From NCBI GenBank assembly GCA_030425645.1, contig JAUHZK010000001.1, forward strand, positions 404,136 to 468,135: DNA of 64,000 nucleotides. The letters are read 5' to 3'. This DNA is from Gammaproteobacteria bacterium (GTDB lineage Bacteria > Pseudomonadota > Gammaproteobacteria > JAPPPA01). Positions 1 to 12,516 of the stretch are shown in pieces. The translations under genes and the position numbers were made by a program. The stretch's first letter is position 1. Every line of letters begins with the position of its first letter. The notes beneath the pieces are model-generated. The model saw nothing but the letters and a program-made list of their open reading frames with translations. It was not told where the DNA came from and searched no databases.

Positions 1-125
1 CGCGCAATGTGCGTTTGGCCGAGGCGCCGAGTCACGGTATTCCTATTATTGAATATGACAGCGGTTCCAAAGGCGCGCATGCTTACTTGGCATTAGCCGG
101 AGAACTATTGAGGAGAGCAGCCTAA
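1..125 (+). CDS. parA: ParA/Soj chromosome partitioning ATPase, C-terminal end (partial, frame starting at base 3)
   Basis: Translation ...[40 protein letters not shown] is a typical Soj/ParA C-terminus; its stop overlaps the parB ATG. Confidence 0.9.
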   Translation, partial: RNVRLAEAPSHGIPIIEYDSGSKGAHAYLALAGELLRRAA

Positions 126-1003
126 TGGCCCCTAAACGCCGAGGCTTGGGACGCGGTTTTGACGCCCTGATTAGCAAAGATACGCCGGCGCCTGATAGCC
201 CGGAAGAAAACGCCAGCTTAAAACAGCTGCCGGTCGCCAATATTCAACGCGGGCGCTACCAGCCGCGCTCGGTTTTTGATGAAGCCGCGCTGGCCGAATT
301 GGCCGAGTCGATTAAGGCGCAAGGCATTGTGCAGCCGGTTGTTGTTCGTCCTGTAGGTGAGGCCGAGCATGGCGGTGTGCAATATGAGCTGATCGCCGGT
401 GAGCGCCGTTGGCGCGCCGCGCAGATTGCCGGTTTGCATGAAGTGCCGGCGGTGATTCGCGATGTGCCGGACGAGTCCGCCATTGCAATGGCGCTGATTG
501 AGAATATTCAGCGTGAAAACCTTAACCCCTTGGAAGAAGCGGTCGCCCTGAAGCGGTTGATGGACGAATTCGGCATGACCCATCAGCAGGTAGCTGAAGC
601 GGTAGGGCGTTCGCGGGCTGCTGTCAGTAACCTGTTGCGATTGTTAGAGCTTTCGTTGCAAGTGAAGCCGATGGTTGAAGCTGGCGAAATCGACATGGGC
701 CATGCGCGTGCATTGTTGCCGTTGCCAGTAGAGCAGCAGTTTGCGGTGGCGCAGAAAGTTGTTGCCGGCGGTTTGTCGGTGCGCGCGACCGAAGCCTTGG
801 TGCGCAAGTTATTGCATGGTGGCGAGGCAGCCTCGTCTGCGTCTGAAACCACGGATCCTGATGTGGCGAAATTGGAACGTGATCTTTCTGAGTGCATCGG
901 TGCGCCAGTAAGTTTGCGCTATAACAGTGCTGGCAAAGGCCAGCTAACAATTAAATATAGTTCGCTGGATGAGTTGGACGGTATTCTGGCCCGAATGCGG
1001 TAA
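125..1003 (+). CDS. parB: Chromosome partitioning protein ParB/Spo0J
   Basis: KRRGLGRGFDALI N-terminus, GERRWRAA, ENIQRENLNPLEEA and the HTH region are ParB hallmarks; directly follows parA. Confidence 0.97.
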   Translation: MAPKRRGLGRGFDALISKDTPAPDSPEENASLKQLPVANIQRGRYQPRSVFDEAALAELAESIKAQGIVQPVVVRPVGEAEHGGVQYELIAGERRWRAAQIAGLHEVPAVIRDVPDESAIAMALIENIQRENLNPLEEAVALKRLMDEFGMTHQQVAEAVGRSRAAVSNLLRLLELSLQVKPMVEAGEIDMGHARALLPLPVEQQFAVAQKVVAGGLSVRATEALVRKLLHGGEAASSASETTDPDVAKLERDLSECIGAPVSLRYNSAGKGQLTIKYSSLDELDGILARMR

Positions 1004-1076
1004 TTTTTTTGCACTGCAGCATTGACCGAAAGGGGGCTAATCCATATAATTCGCGCGCTTTTCGCCCCTGTGCATA

Positions 1077-2350
<1,274 letters not shown>

Positions 2351-2375
2351 TCTAGGTTGTCGAATTTTTACTTAA

Positions 2376-2690
<315 letters not shown>

Positions 2691-2739
2691 TTAGAGATTA
2701 TTCTCTAATTTTAGTCTTACGAACTTTAGGAGATTAGCT

Positions 2740-3210
2740 GTGGGTATAAATGCCACAATGTTTGTCCAGATGGCTGTTTTTGCAGCATTCGTCTGGTTCA
2801 CTATGAAGTTCGTATGGCCGCCAATCACTAAGGCGATGGAAGAGCGTCAAACCCGCATTTCTGAGGGTTTGGCGGCAGCTGAGCGAGGCACTCGTGAGCT
2901 TGCGAACGCACAAGGCGAGAAAGACGCCGTGTTGCGTGAAGCACGTGAACAAGCTGCCAATATTGTTGCTCAAGCGAATGCACGCCATGCTGAGATTGTT
3001 GAAGAAGCCAAGTCTGCTGCGCAGGCCGAGGCGGATCGCATCCAGGCTGGCGCTCAAGCAGAGTTGGAACAACAGGTAGCGCAGGCGCGTGAAGCACTTC
3101 GTGCTCAAGTGGCCACGTTAGCAGTTGAAGGTGCAGGTCGTGTGATCAATAAAGAGTTGGACGGTAACGCCCACGCTGCTTTATTGGACGATTTGGCCGC
3201 GCAACTTTAA
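2740..3210 (+). CDS. atpF: F0F1 ATP synthase subunit b (GTG start)
   Basis: MGINATMFVQMAVFAAFVWFTMKFVWPPI N-terminal TM plus a long charged helix; SD-like tttaggagatt upstream. Confidence 0.97.
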   Translation: MGINATMFVQMAVFAAFVWFTMKFVWPPITKAMEERQTRISEGLAAAERGTRELANAQGEKDAVLREAREQAANIVAQANARHAEIVEEAKSAAQAEADRIQAGAQAELEQQVAQAREALRAQVATLAVEGAGRVINKELDGNAHAALLDDLAAQL

Positions 3211-3280
3211 CGCCTATTTATAGTGATTAGCGGTAGTTACGAACAACCGTACTTAACCGCAACGAGCAGGTAGCACGTCA

Positions 3281-3814
3281 ATGGCAGAAGCAAGTAGTCT
3301 GGCTAGACCGTACGCAAAAGCCGTCTTTGAATTGGCCCAAGAAGCGGGCGCATTCAAAGATTGGTCTGGGCGTTTACAGGCCTTAGCGCAGGTAACTGAA
3401 AATGACACGGTGCAGCAAGCAATTGCCGCCCCGGGTGTTGACCAACAACAGTTAGTAGACGCAATTCTTGCTGCCGCAGGCAGTGAAGATGCGCAGACAC
3501 GCAACCTTGTTGCTCTGTTGGCAGAAAACGGACGTTTGACTGCAGTGGCCGATTTGGCTGAGCAGTTTGAAGCGCTTCGTGCCGAGGCAGAGAAAATCAC
3601 AAACGCAGAAGTCGTCTCCGCGGCTGAGCTGAGTGATGCACAACGCGATGCGATTGCGGCTCGCTTAAAAGAAAAGCTGGGCACCGATGTCACCTTAACG
3701 ACATCGATTGATGAAAGCCTGATTGGTGGCGCCATTGTGCGCGCTGGCGATTCGGTTATTGACGGCTCAGTACGTGCGAAGCTTGAACGTTTAGCTTCGT
3801 CATTGACACATTAA
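3281..3814 (+). CDS. atpH: F0F1 ATP synthase subunit delta
   Basis: [13 protein letters not shown]-terminus and [27 protein letters not shown]-terminus. Confidence 0.97.
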   Translation: MAEASSLARPYAKAVFELAQEAGAFKDWSGRLQALAQVTENDTVQQAIAAPGVDQQQLVDAILAAAGSEDAQTRNLVALLAENGRLTAVADLAEQFEALRAEAEKITNAEVVSAAELSDAQRDAIAARLKEKLGTDVTLTTSIDESLIGGAIVRAGDSVIDGSVRAKLERLASSLTH

Positions 3815-3827
3815 TAAGGATACGGAC

Positions 3828-5369
3828 ATGCAACTGAATCCTTCAGAAATTTCAGATCTGATTAAACAGCGCATCGGCAACTTTGAGTCGGCCGCTGAAG
3901 CTCGCAACACCGGCACTATTGTCGGCGTAAGCGACGGTATTATCCGCATTAACGGTCTTCAAGACGCCATGTTTGGTGAGATGATCGAGTTGCCGGGTGA
4001 CGCGTTTGCACTGGCTTTAAACCTTGAGCGCGACTCTGTTGGCGCCGTGGTTTTAGGTGATTACAAACACCTTAAAGAAGGCGATGAGGTTAAAACCACC
4101 GGTCGTATTCTTGAGGTTCCAGTAGGTGAAGGCCTATTGGGTCGCGTAGTTAACGGCCTAGGTCAGCCTATCGATGGCAAAGGTGCTGTTGACGCTGCGG
4201 GTAGTGAGCCAATTGAAAAGGTAGCGCCTGGCGTTATTGCTCGCCAATCGGTTGACGAGCCAGTACAAACTGGTTTGAAAGCGATTGATGCGATGGTTCC
4301 TGTTGGTCGTGGCCAGCGTGAGCTAATCATTGGTGACCGTCAAACCGGTAAAACTGCCGTTGCGATTGACGCGATCATTAACCAAAAAGGTACTGGCGTT
4401 AAATGTATCTACGTGGCCATTGGTCAGAAGCAATCTTCGATTGCTAACGTAGTACGTAAGCTAGAAGAGCACGGCGCGATGGATCACACCATTGTAGTAG
4501 CTGCGGCTGCTGCTGATCCTGCTGCGATGCAATTCCTAGCACCTTACGCTGGTTGCGCAATGGGTGAGTACTTCCGTGATCGTGGCGAAGACGCCTTGAT
4601 CGTATACGATGATTTGACCAAGCAAGCTTGGGCTTATCGTCAAGTATCACTATTGTTGAAGCGTCCTCCGGGTCGTGAAGCTTATCCTGGTGATGTTTTC
4701 TATCTTCACTCTCGTTTGCTAGAGCGCGCGGCGCGTGTAAATGCTGAGTACGTAGAGAAGTACACCAACGGCGAAGTGAAAGGTAAGACCGGTTCTTTGA
4801 CCGCGCTACCAATCATTGAAACCCAAGCGGGTGACGTATCTGCCTTCGTACCAACCAACGTAATTTCGATTACTGATGGTCAGATTTACCTAGAAACCGA
4901 CTTGTTCAACAGCGGTATCCGTCCAGCGATTAACGCCGGTCTTTCTGTATCACGTGTAGGTGGTGCGGCGCAGACTAAAGCTGTTAAGAAGCTTGGTGGT
5001 GGCGTACGTTTGGCCTTGGCTCAGTATCGTGAATTGGCGGCTTTCGCTCAGTTCGCATCTGACCTTGATGAAGCGACTCGTAAGCAGCTTGAGCGTGGTC
5101 AGCGTGTAACTGAGTTGATGAAGCAGAAGCAGTATGCACCGCTATCTGTTGCTGAAATGTCAGTATCTCTATACGCCGCTAACGAAGGTTATCTAGACGA
5201 CGTTGACGTAAGCAAAGTAGTTGACTTTGAAGCAGCTGTGCATGCCTTTATGCACGCTAACTACAAGTCAGTATTGGATGCAATCGACGAGAAAGGCGAT
5301 TGGAACAACGACTTTGCGGCGCAACTCACCTCAGCTTTGGATGAATTCAAAGCTAACGGTGTGTACTAG
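3828..5369 (+). CDS. atpA: F0F1 ATP synthase subunit alpha
   Basis: [31 protein letters not shown] Walker A. Confidence 0.99.
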   Translation: MQLNPSEISDLIKQRIGNFESAAEARNTGTIVGVSDGIIRINGLQDAMFGEMIELPGDAFALALNLERDSVGAVVLGDYKHLKEGDEVKTTGRILEVPVGEGLLGRVVNGLGQPIDGKGAVDAAGSEPIEKVAPGVIARQSVDEPVQTGLKAIDAMVPVGRGQRELIIGDRQTGKTAVAIDAIINQKGTGVKCIYVAIGQKQSSIANVVRKLEEHGAMDHTIVVAAAAADPAAMQFLAPYAGCAMGEYFRDRGEDALIVYDDLTKQAWAYRQVSLLLKRPPGREAYPGDVFYLHSRLLERAARVNAEYVEKYTNGEVKGKTGSLTALPIIETQAGDVSAFVPTNVISITDGQIYLETDLFNSGIRPAINAGLSVSRVGGAAQTKAVKKLGGGVRLALAQYRELAAFAQFASDLDEATRKQLERGQRVTELMKQKQYAPLSVAEMSVSLYAANEGYLDDVDVSKVVDFEAAVHAFMHANYKSVLDAIDEKGDWNNDFAAQLTSALDEFKANGVY

Positions 5370-5430
5370 AGCGTCCCTAAGGAACCATTACGTCGCTGCA
5401 GCTGCGGCTGCTGCGACGAGGTACTAGTAG

Positions 5431-6294
5431 ATGGCAAACGCAAAAGAAATTCGCACTCAGATCAAGAGTATTAAGAATACGCAGAAGATCACCAAAGCCA
5501 TGGAGATGGTTGCGGCGAGTAAAATGCGTAAAGCTCAAGATCGGATGGCGGCTAGCCGGCCTTACGCCGAGAAGATGCGTAACGTAATCGGACACCTTGC
5601 TGACGCAAGCTCTGATTTCACGCACCCTTACTTGGCTGGCGGCGAAGACGTTAAAAAAGTTGGCATCATTGTGGTGGCAACAGATCGCGGCTTGTGTGGC
5701 GGTTTAAACATCAACCTTTTCCGTAAGACTTTGCAGTTTATGCAAGAGCAAGAGAAGGCCGGTGTTGAGGTTGAGTTAAGTGTAATTGGTCGTAAGGCTG
5801 GAAGTTTCTTCCGCGGCGTTAAGGCTAATATCGTTGCTAGCAAGGAAAACTTGGGCGACACCCCGCACTTGGTCGACATTATCGGTGCCGTCAAAGTCAT
5901 GTTGGACAGCTTTGATAACGGTGATATTGATCGCCTTTATATGGCTAACAACAGCTTTGTTAACACCATGACGCAAAGCCCAGATGTGAAGCAGGTATTA
6001 CCGGTTGTGCCGGTGACCGATGAAGAGCTTCCGCAGCATTGGGACTACCTATATGAGCCGGCTCCAGCCGAATTGCTCGACGGTGTCTTGAAGCGCTACG
6101 TGGAATCTCAGGTCTACCAAGCGGCGGTTGATAACGTGGCCTGCGAGATGGCAGCCCGGATGGTAGCGATGAAAGCTGCCTCTGATAATGCTGGCAACCT
6201 AATTGAAGATTTACAGCTTGTGTACAACAAGGCGCGCCAAGCGGCGATTACGACTGAGTTGACCGAGATTGTGGCAGGTGCCGCGGCGGTATAG
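5431..6294 (+). CDS. atpG: F0F1 ATP synthase subunit gamma
   Basis: [36 protein letters not shown]. Confidence 0.99.
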   Translation: MANAKEIRTQIKSIKNTQKITKAMEMVAASKMRKAQDRMAASRPYAEKMRNVIGHLADASSDFTHPYLAGGEDVKKVGIIVVATDRGLCGGLNINLFRKTLQFMQEQEKAGVEVELSVIGRKAGSFFRGVKANIVASKENLGDTPHLVDIIGAVKVMLDSFDNGDIDRLYMANNSFVNTMTQSPDVKQVLPVVPVTDEELPQHWDYLYEPAPAELLDGVLKRYVESQVYQAAVDNVACEMAARMVAMKAASDNAGNLIEDLQLVYNKARQAAITTELTEIVAGAAAV

Positions 6295-6355
6295 TCGCGC
6301 ACTCGCTAGTAAAGATTTTTTGTATTTAAGTAACGCGTAATAGCGAAACCTCTGA

Positions 6356-7747
<1,392 letters not shown>

Positions 7748-7753
7748 GCCGTT

Positions 7754-7769
7754 CCGGGGCTTGCCCCGG
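7754..7769 (+). other. GC-rich intergenic hairpin between atpD and atpC
   Basis: CCGGGGC-TT-GCCCCGG, a 7-bp perfect inverted repeat just after the atpD stop. Confidence 0.7.
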
Positions 7770-7801
7770 GACTCTTTAGGCTCACAGTAAAGGTTTTTAG
7801 C

Positions 7802-8227
7802 ATGAGCACTATTCAAGTAGACATTGTTAGCGCAGAAGGCGAGATTTTCAGCGGTACCGCTGAAATGGCCATTTGCCCTGCAATACAAGGTGACGTAGGT
7901 GTGACTCCTAAGCACACGCCGTTGCTAACCAAGCTACGTGCCGGCGAAGTGCGTGTTCAAAACGGTGGTAAAGATCAGGAAACTATCTTTGTTACTGGTG
8001 GTATTCTAGAGATTCAGCCGAATCAAGTTACCGTCTTGGCAGATACTGCTATGCGTGCGGACGACATTGACGAGGCGGCTGCACAAGAAGCCAAACAGCG
8101 TGCTGAAGAAGCTGTCGCTAATCAACAAAGCAATGCTGAAGTTGGTACTGCGCAAGCTGAATTGGCTATCGCCATTGCTCGCTTGCGCGTGCTTGAGAGC
8201 TACCGTAAACGCAAGGGTGCTCGTTAG
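7802..8227 (+). CDS. atpC: F0F1 ATP synthase subunit epsilon
   Basis: IQVDIVSAEGEIFSGTAEM, GDVGVTPKHTPLLTKLRAGEVRV. Confidence 0.98.
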   Translation: MSTIQVDIVSAEGEIFSGTAEMAICPAIQGDVGVTPKHTPLLTKLRAGEVRVQNGGKDQETIFVTGGILEIQPNQVTVLADTAMRADDIDEAAAQEAKQRAEEAVANQQSNAEVGTAQAELAIAIARLRVLESYRKRKGAR

Positions 8228-8250
8228 TATTCGCTGACAAGCTCCGTTAA

Positions 8251-8286
8251 AAGCGTCCATGGTTTAGGCCATTGGGCGCTTTTTTG
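8251..8286 (+). terminator. Rho-independent terminator of the atp operon
   Basis: AAGCGTCCATGG...CCATTGGGCGCTTTTTT: stem followed by a T-run. Confidence 0.85.
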
Positions 8287-8353
8287 TATCTGCAATTTAT
8301 AAATGCGTATATAAACACGTACACTGCACTTCAATGCAAAAAGAGATGTTGTT

Positions 8354-9706
8354 ATGTCCCTAAGCGTCGTGATTTTGGCCGCCGGCCAAGGTACCCGAAT
8401 GCGCTCTGCGTTACCCAAAGTTTTGCATCCCGTTGGTGGCAAGCCGATGTTGGGCCACGTAATTAATACCGCATTTGAGTTGGATGCCGATAAGGTTATC
8501 GTGGTTTACGGCCATGCAGGTGAGCGGCTAAAAGCCGAATTTAGCGGCGAGCCGGTGATATGGGCCGAGCAGGCTGAGCAACTAGGCACCGGGCATGCCG
8601 TTAAACAAGCTGTCGAACATTGCGATACCGATCAGGTTTTGGTTTTGTACGCAGATGTTCCCTTGGTTCGAGCTTCCACCTGTCGGACGTTGTTGGCGGC
8701 TCTTGATCAGGCCGACGTTGCTGTGTTGTCGGTCGAGCTTGATCATCCCACCGGTTATGGGCGTATTCAGCGCGACGGTGACCGCCTGGCGGCAATTGTT
8801 GAGCACAAAGATGCGAGCGTGGAGCAGCTCGCGATTTCAGAAGTGAATACGGGCCTGATGGCCTTGAATGGGCAGAAGCTCAATGCTTGGCTAGCGCAGC
8901 TGAATAATAACAACGCCCAAGGTGAATATTACCTAACCGATATTGTTGGGTTGGCGGATACAGATGGGTCTACGGCTGTTGCTGTCGTATGTGATGATGC
9001 TGATGAAGTGGCTGGCGCCAACGATCGTGTGCAGTTGGCCGCTGCCGAACGCGTGTGGCAACACAGACAAGCCGAAACCTTGATGCGCGCTGGCGTAACC
9101 TTGCTGGACCCAGCGCGGGTCGATGTGCGCGGAACGCTCTCGGTAGGGCAGGATATCGAAGTTGATGTGAACTGCGTGTTTGAGGGTGACGTCACGCTCG
9201 GTGATGACGTGCGTATTGGTGCCAATTGCGTTATTAAAGATAGCCGTATAGGCAAAGGGGCTGTTATCAAACCCTTTAGCCATATTGAAGGCGCTTACGT
9301 CGGGGCTAAAGCGGATATTGGTCCTTACGCACGGCTACGTGAGGGTACAGAACTCGCGCCGCAGAGCAAGATTGGCAACTTTGTTGAAACCAAAAAAGCC
9401 ACTATCGGCGTAGGCAGCAAGGTGAATCACCTCAGCTATGTTGGAGATGCTGAAGTTGGCGACAACGTTAATATTGGCGCCGGCACCATTACTTGCAATT
9501 ACGATGGTGCAAATAAACACAAGACCATTATTGCCGACGGTGCCTTTATTGGCTCCGGCAGTAATTTGGTGGCGCCGGTTCAGGTTGGTAAGAATGCGAC
9601 GGTAGGCGCGGGCACTACGCTACGTAAAGACGCGCCTGAGGAGCAACTGACTCTAACCAAAGGCCGGCAGCAATCCCTAGACTGGCTACGGCCCACCAAA
9701 AATTAA
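8354..9706 (+). CDS. glmU: Bifunctional UDP-GlcNAc pyrophosphorylase / glucosamine-1-phosphate N-acetyltransferase
   Basis: MSLSVVILAAGQGTRMRSALPKVLHPVGGKPML and hexapeptide repeats (VGAGTTLRKDAP); usual position after atpC. Confidence 0.98.
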   Translation: MSLSVVILAAGQGTRMRSALPKVLHPVGGKPMLGHVINTAFELDADKVIVVYGHAGERLKAEFSGEPVIWAEQAEQLGTGHAVKQAVEHCDTDQVLVLYADVPLVRASTCRTLLAALDQADVAVLSVELDHPTGYGRIQRDGDRLAAIVEHKDASVEQLAISEVNTGLMALNGQKLNAWLAQLNNNNAQGEYYLTDIVGLADTDGSTAVAVVCDDADEVAGANDRVQLAAAERVWQHRQAETLMRAGVTLLDPARVDVRGTLSVGQDIEVDVNCVFEGDVTLGDDVRIGANCVIKDSRIGKGAVIKPFSHIEGAYVGAKADIGPYARLREGTELAPQSKIGNFVETKKATIGVGSKVNHLSYVGDAEVGDNVNIGAGTITCNYDGANKHKTIIADGAFIGSGSNLVAPVQVGKNATVGAGTTLRKDAPEEQLTLTKGRQQSLDWLRPTKN

Positions 9707-9715
9707 CAAAACCTT

Positions 9716-9741
9716 GGGACAGACCCAAATGGGTCTGTCCC
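9716..9741. repeat. Palindrome GGGACAGACCC-AAAT-GGGTCTGTCCC (RAYT-associated repeat, copy 1)
   Basis: 11-bp perfect inverted repeat flanking the RAYT gene; AAAT loop, i.e. inverted orientation relative to copy 2. Confidence 0.9.
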
Positions 9742-9749
9742 ATTTGCTG

Positions 9750-10355
9750 TTAACAGCTTGCACATCTATCTAAACGTTCTGCGATATGTAGCTTGGTAAC
9801 TTCATCAATGGGCTTGTCGCAGAATAGCTTGCGGTAATGGTTGGTCCGCGCTTTGGCGTTTGCGCCTAAAGCCAAATATTCATCATGGGCGGTGATTAAT
9901 GGATTGGAAGCGCCTAAGGCGTTGTGCTGGTAGCTGCTCCATTGATATTGCCCTGGTTGTTCCGTTAGCTGAGCTCGCACTGGGTTTAGTTCGATGTAGC
10001 GATAACAGATTAGTAGATAGCGCTGGGTTTCTATTAATGAAGACTTATAGCGACCTTCCCACAAAGTACCGCTACGTTTGTAGCGCCCGTTAAAGTACTG
10101 GGTATAACGCTGGCCTAGTCTTTTCATAAACAAACCGGCGGCGGTGTCTTCGGTAGGGGTGATTAGTAAATGGATATGGTTTCCCATTAATACGTAAGCG
10201 TGAAGCAAAACTGCTGTCTCTTCTAAGCAATCCGCTACTCGCTTGAGGTAGGCAAATCTATCTTGGTCATCGTGGAAGCAACATTGTTTGTTGTTGCCTC
10301 GCTGCATCACGTGCAACGGCCACCCTGCGGGCGCTACTCTAGCGATTCTAGGCAT
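9750..10355 (-). CDS. REP-associated tyrosine transposase (Y1/IS200-like HUH, RAYT family)
   Basis: MPRIARVAPAGWPLHVMQRGNNKQ, HAYVLMGNHIHLLITP (HUH motif), YLLICYRYIELNPVRA (catalytic Tyr region). Confidence 0.93.
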   Translation of the reverse strand: MPRIARVAPAGWPLHVMQRGNNKQCCFHDDQDRFAYLKRVADCLEETAVLLHAYVLMGNHIHLLITPTEDTAAGLFMKRLGQRYTQYFNGRYKRSGTLWEGRYKSSLIETQRYLLICYRYIELNPVRAQLTEQPGQYQWSSYQHNALGASNPLITAHDEYLALGANAKARTNHYRKLFCDKPIDEVTKLHIAERLDRCASC

Positions 10356-10380
10356 CGAAGATCTATACCAGACCCCAAAT

Positions 10381-10406
10381 GGGACAGACCCATTTGGGTC
10401 TGTCCC
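10381..10406. repeat. Palindrome GGGACAGACCC-ATTT-GGGTCTGTCCC (RAYT-associated repeat, copy 2)
   Basis: Perfect 11-bp inverted repeat just upstream of the RAYT start. Confidence 0.9.
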
Positions 10407-10421
10407 AAGATGGTTTAGTCT

Positions 10422-10760
10422 TTATAGCCTTTTTTTCTTCAACTCGTGATCAAGTGGAACAGTCACTTCCACTTGCTGTCTGAAGCCGTCGATAGTTTTT
10501 TGTCCAATGCCTTTGATTGCGGCAAGGTCATCGGCGCTACTGAAATAGCCGTGGGCTTCGCGATGACGAACAATGGCGGCAGCTTTTTTCTCGCCAATAC
10601 CAGCTAACTCGGTGAGCTCTTCTGCGGTTGCCGTGTTGATATTAACGCTGTGGTCATCTGCTAAGGCAGCGCCAGTTAGGCCCATGACTAATGCTAGGGC
10701 GATTATTAGGTTGCGAAAAATATACATTCTTGATGTCTCCTTAGATGCTTTTTCGAGCAA
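10422..10760 (-). CDS. ComEA-like helix-hairpin-helix DNA-binding protein with N-terminal signal peptide
   Basis: NLIIALALVMGLTGAALA signal, then SVNINTATAEELTELAGIGEKKAAAIVRHREAHGYFSSADDLAAIKGIGQKTID. Confidence 0.9.
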   Translation of the reverse strand: MLEKASKETSRMYIFRNLIIALALVMGLTGAALADDHSVNINTATAEELTELAGIGEKKAAAIVRHREAHGYFSSADDLAAIKGIGQKTIDGFRQQVEVTVPLDHELKKKRL

Positions 10761-10844
10761 TAATTAAACGATTGGAATTCGATGTCGTCAATATGTCAAA
10801 AAGATATATAACGGGTTGATGTGACGTAACTAAAGAGTGAATTT

Positions 10845-10870
10845 GGGGCAGTCCCATTTGGGTCTGTCCC
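10845..10870. repeat. Degenerate copy of the RAYT-associated palindrome (GGGGCAGTCCC-ATTT-GGGTCTGTCCC)
   Basis: Right arm identical to copies 1 and 2, left arm diverged; lies upstream of rpoH. Confidence 0.75.
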
Positions 10871-10894
10871 AGTACGGGTGAACTTTTTGGGTTT

Positions 10895-10921
10895 TTAGCA
10901 CTCTGTACATGGGAGTGCTAA
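10895..10921. promoter_or_regulatory. CIRCE element (HrcA operator) upstream of rpoH
   Basis: TTAGCACTC-tgtacatgg-GAGTGCTAA: exact match to the TTAGCACTC-N9-GAGTGCTAA consensus, 22 bp before the rpoH ATG. Confidence 0.9.
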
Positions 10922-10943
10922 ATATGCTATAAAAGTACCCGTT

Positions 10944-11807
10944 ATGAATGACTTAGTCCTACAAGGTAATCGCGCCCTAGCTATGCCGTTAACAGCGGCG
11001 AGCCTAGATGGTTATATCCATGCGGTTAATCAGTTGCCAATGCTTTCTCAACAAGAGGAGCAAGACTTGGCGCGTGCTTGGTTGGAAGAAGAGAACACAC
11101 TTGCTGCGCAAAAGCTTGTATTAAGCCATTTGCGCTTTGTGGTTCATATTGCTCGTAGCTACTCAGGTTACGGCTTGCAGCTTGCTGATCTTATTCAAGA
11201 AGGCAATGTTGGTTTGATGAAAGCAGTAAAGCGCTTCGATCCTGATAAAGAGGTTCGTTTGGTCAGCTTTGCCGTGCATTGGATTAAAGCCGAAATTCAC
11301 GAATACGTAATTAAAAACTGGCGTTTAGTTAAGGTGGCTACCACCAAGGCGCAACGGAAGCTGTTTTTTAACCTACGTAAGGCGAAAAAAGGCCTTAACT
11401 GGCTTACAGCTGATGAAACTCAAGCTGTCGCTGATGATCTTGGCGTTAAAGTGGCTGAAGTCCAAGAGATGGAAAAGCGTTTATACAGCCATGATGTGGC
11501 TGTGGATTTATCTCCGGATGAATCTGATGAAGATGCTTGGAAAGCGCCGGCGGCTTACTTAGAGGCTCCTGACTCTGACCCTTCAGTGTTGGTTGAAGAG
11601 GCTGAGTGGTCGCAACAATCTCAAAGTCGTTTGATGTCTGCCCTGCAAACCTTGGACGAGCGTAGCCGTGGCATTATTCAGTCACGCTGGATGGTTGAAA
11701 GCAAAGCAACTTTGCATGACCTAGCGGCTGAATATGGTGTGTCTGCTGAGCGTATTCGTCAGATTGAGGCGCAGGCCATGAAAAAGCTGCGCCAAGCTAT
11801 TGCTTAG
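10944..11807 (+). CDS. rpoH: RNA polymerase heat-shock sigma factor sigma-32
   Basis: QRKLFFNLRKAKKGL RpoH box, DLIQEGNVGLMKAVKRFDP, ERIRQIEAQAMKKLR. Confidence 0.97.
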   Translation: MNDLVLQGNRALAMPLTAASLDGYIHAVNQLPMLSQQEEQDLARAWLEEENTLAAQKLVLSHLRFVVHIARSYSGYGLQLADLIQEGNVGLMKAVKRFDPDKEVRLVSFAVHWIKAEIHEYVIKNWRLVKVATTKAQRKLFFNLRKAKKGLNWLTADETQAVADDLGVKVAEVQEMEKRLYSHDVAVDLSPDESDEDAWKAPAAYLEAPDSDPSVLVEEAEWSQQSQSRLMSALQTLDERSRGIIQSRWMVESKATLHDLAAEYGVSAERIRQIEAQAMKKLRQAIA

Positions 11808-12033
11808 TCCTTAGTCGACTCGCTCCCGGTTTTATTTCCCTACATTTAGTGTTGTAACGGTCTCGTCGGTGCCCGGTATGGGTTCTGATGCTTGTCCGTA
11901 TTCTCAATATTCCCCCGTATTGGCGTTGTTGATTGGCGCTTTTTTACGCAAATTCATAACAAACACCCCAGGTTTTTAGAGAAGAGCATCGTTTTCTTCA
12001 AGTTTTTTTAGTGACTGGATCGCAAGCCTTGCG

Positions 12034-12077
12034 GGTAACTTGTGCATAACTTGTGAGTTACCTGTGAGGTTCCTGTG
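12034..12077. repeat. Four tandem 11-bp degenerate repeats
   Basis: ggtaacttgtg / cataacttgtg / agttacctgtg / aggttcctgtg: core C(T/C)TGTG repeats every 11 bp. Confidence 0.75.
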
Positions 12078-12169
12078 GCTGCTGCGTAATCTCCTAGAGG
12101 CCCCGCCCCGTGGGGCTTTGCAGTAGTTTGTTATCACTCTTCTGAACGACCGCTCGGCGCCGTTTTTGA

Positions 12170-12243
12170 CCGTTTATCGGCTCGCCTGTTAATAAAAAAG
12201 AACCACTTATCTGGATTATTTGGCAATAAAAACCGATAAACGG
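12170..12243. repeat. 11-bp perfect inverted repeat CCGTTTATCGG / CCGATAAACGG with 52-bp spacer
   Basis: Arms at 12170-12180 and 12233-12243 in intergenic DNA. Confidence 0.7.
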
Positions 12244-12516
12244 CTTGATAAGCGGCATTTCCGTTGTTAGTGTTCTGCGTAACCAAAACCAATTTGTGGA
12301 GGTTTTGGTTGATGAAATACCTCTTAGGGGGTGGGTCAACAGCAAATAAATAACGTCCACGTAGACGTTACCGTTACTAAGGCGCTCGCCGGTTTTAGTG
12401 ACAAATACAAGGCCAAAAGGCCACGGGCGCCTGATTAGCAGCCCTTATAAAAAGCAGCGACAGGATGTTGCTGCAATAACAAGAGCAAGACGCTCGCAAT
12501 GGCCATGCCTTAGGGC

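Noticed and set aside
5391-5416. Imperfect hairpin GTCGCTGCAGC/GCTGCTGCGAC between atpA and atpG
   Set aside because: One mismatch, low-complexity GCTGC repeats and no T-run; not enough to call a regulatory element.
12094-12360. Minus-strand ORF of 88 aa and a GCCCCGCCCCGTGGGGC hairpin in the intergenic region
   Set aside because: No recognisable protein features; the hairpin lacks a T-run, so neither a gene nor a terminator is supported.
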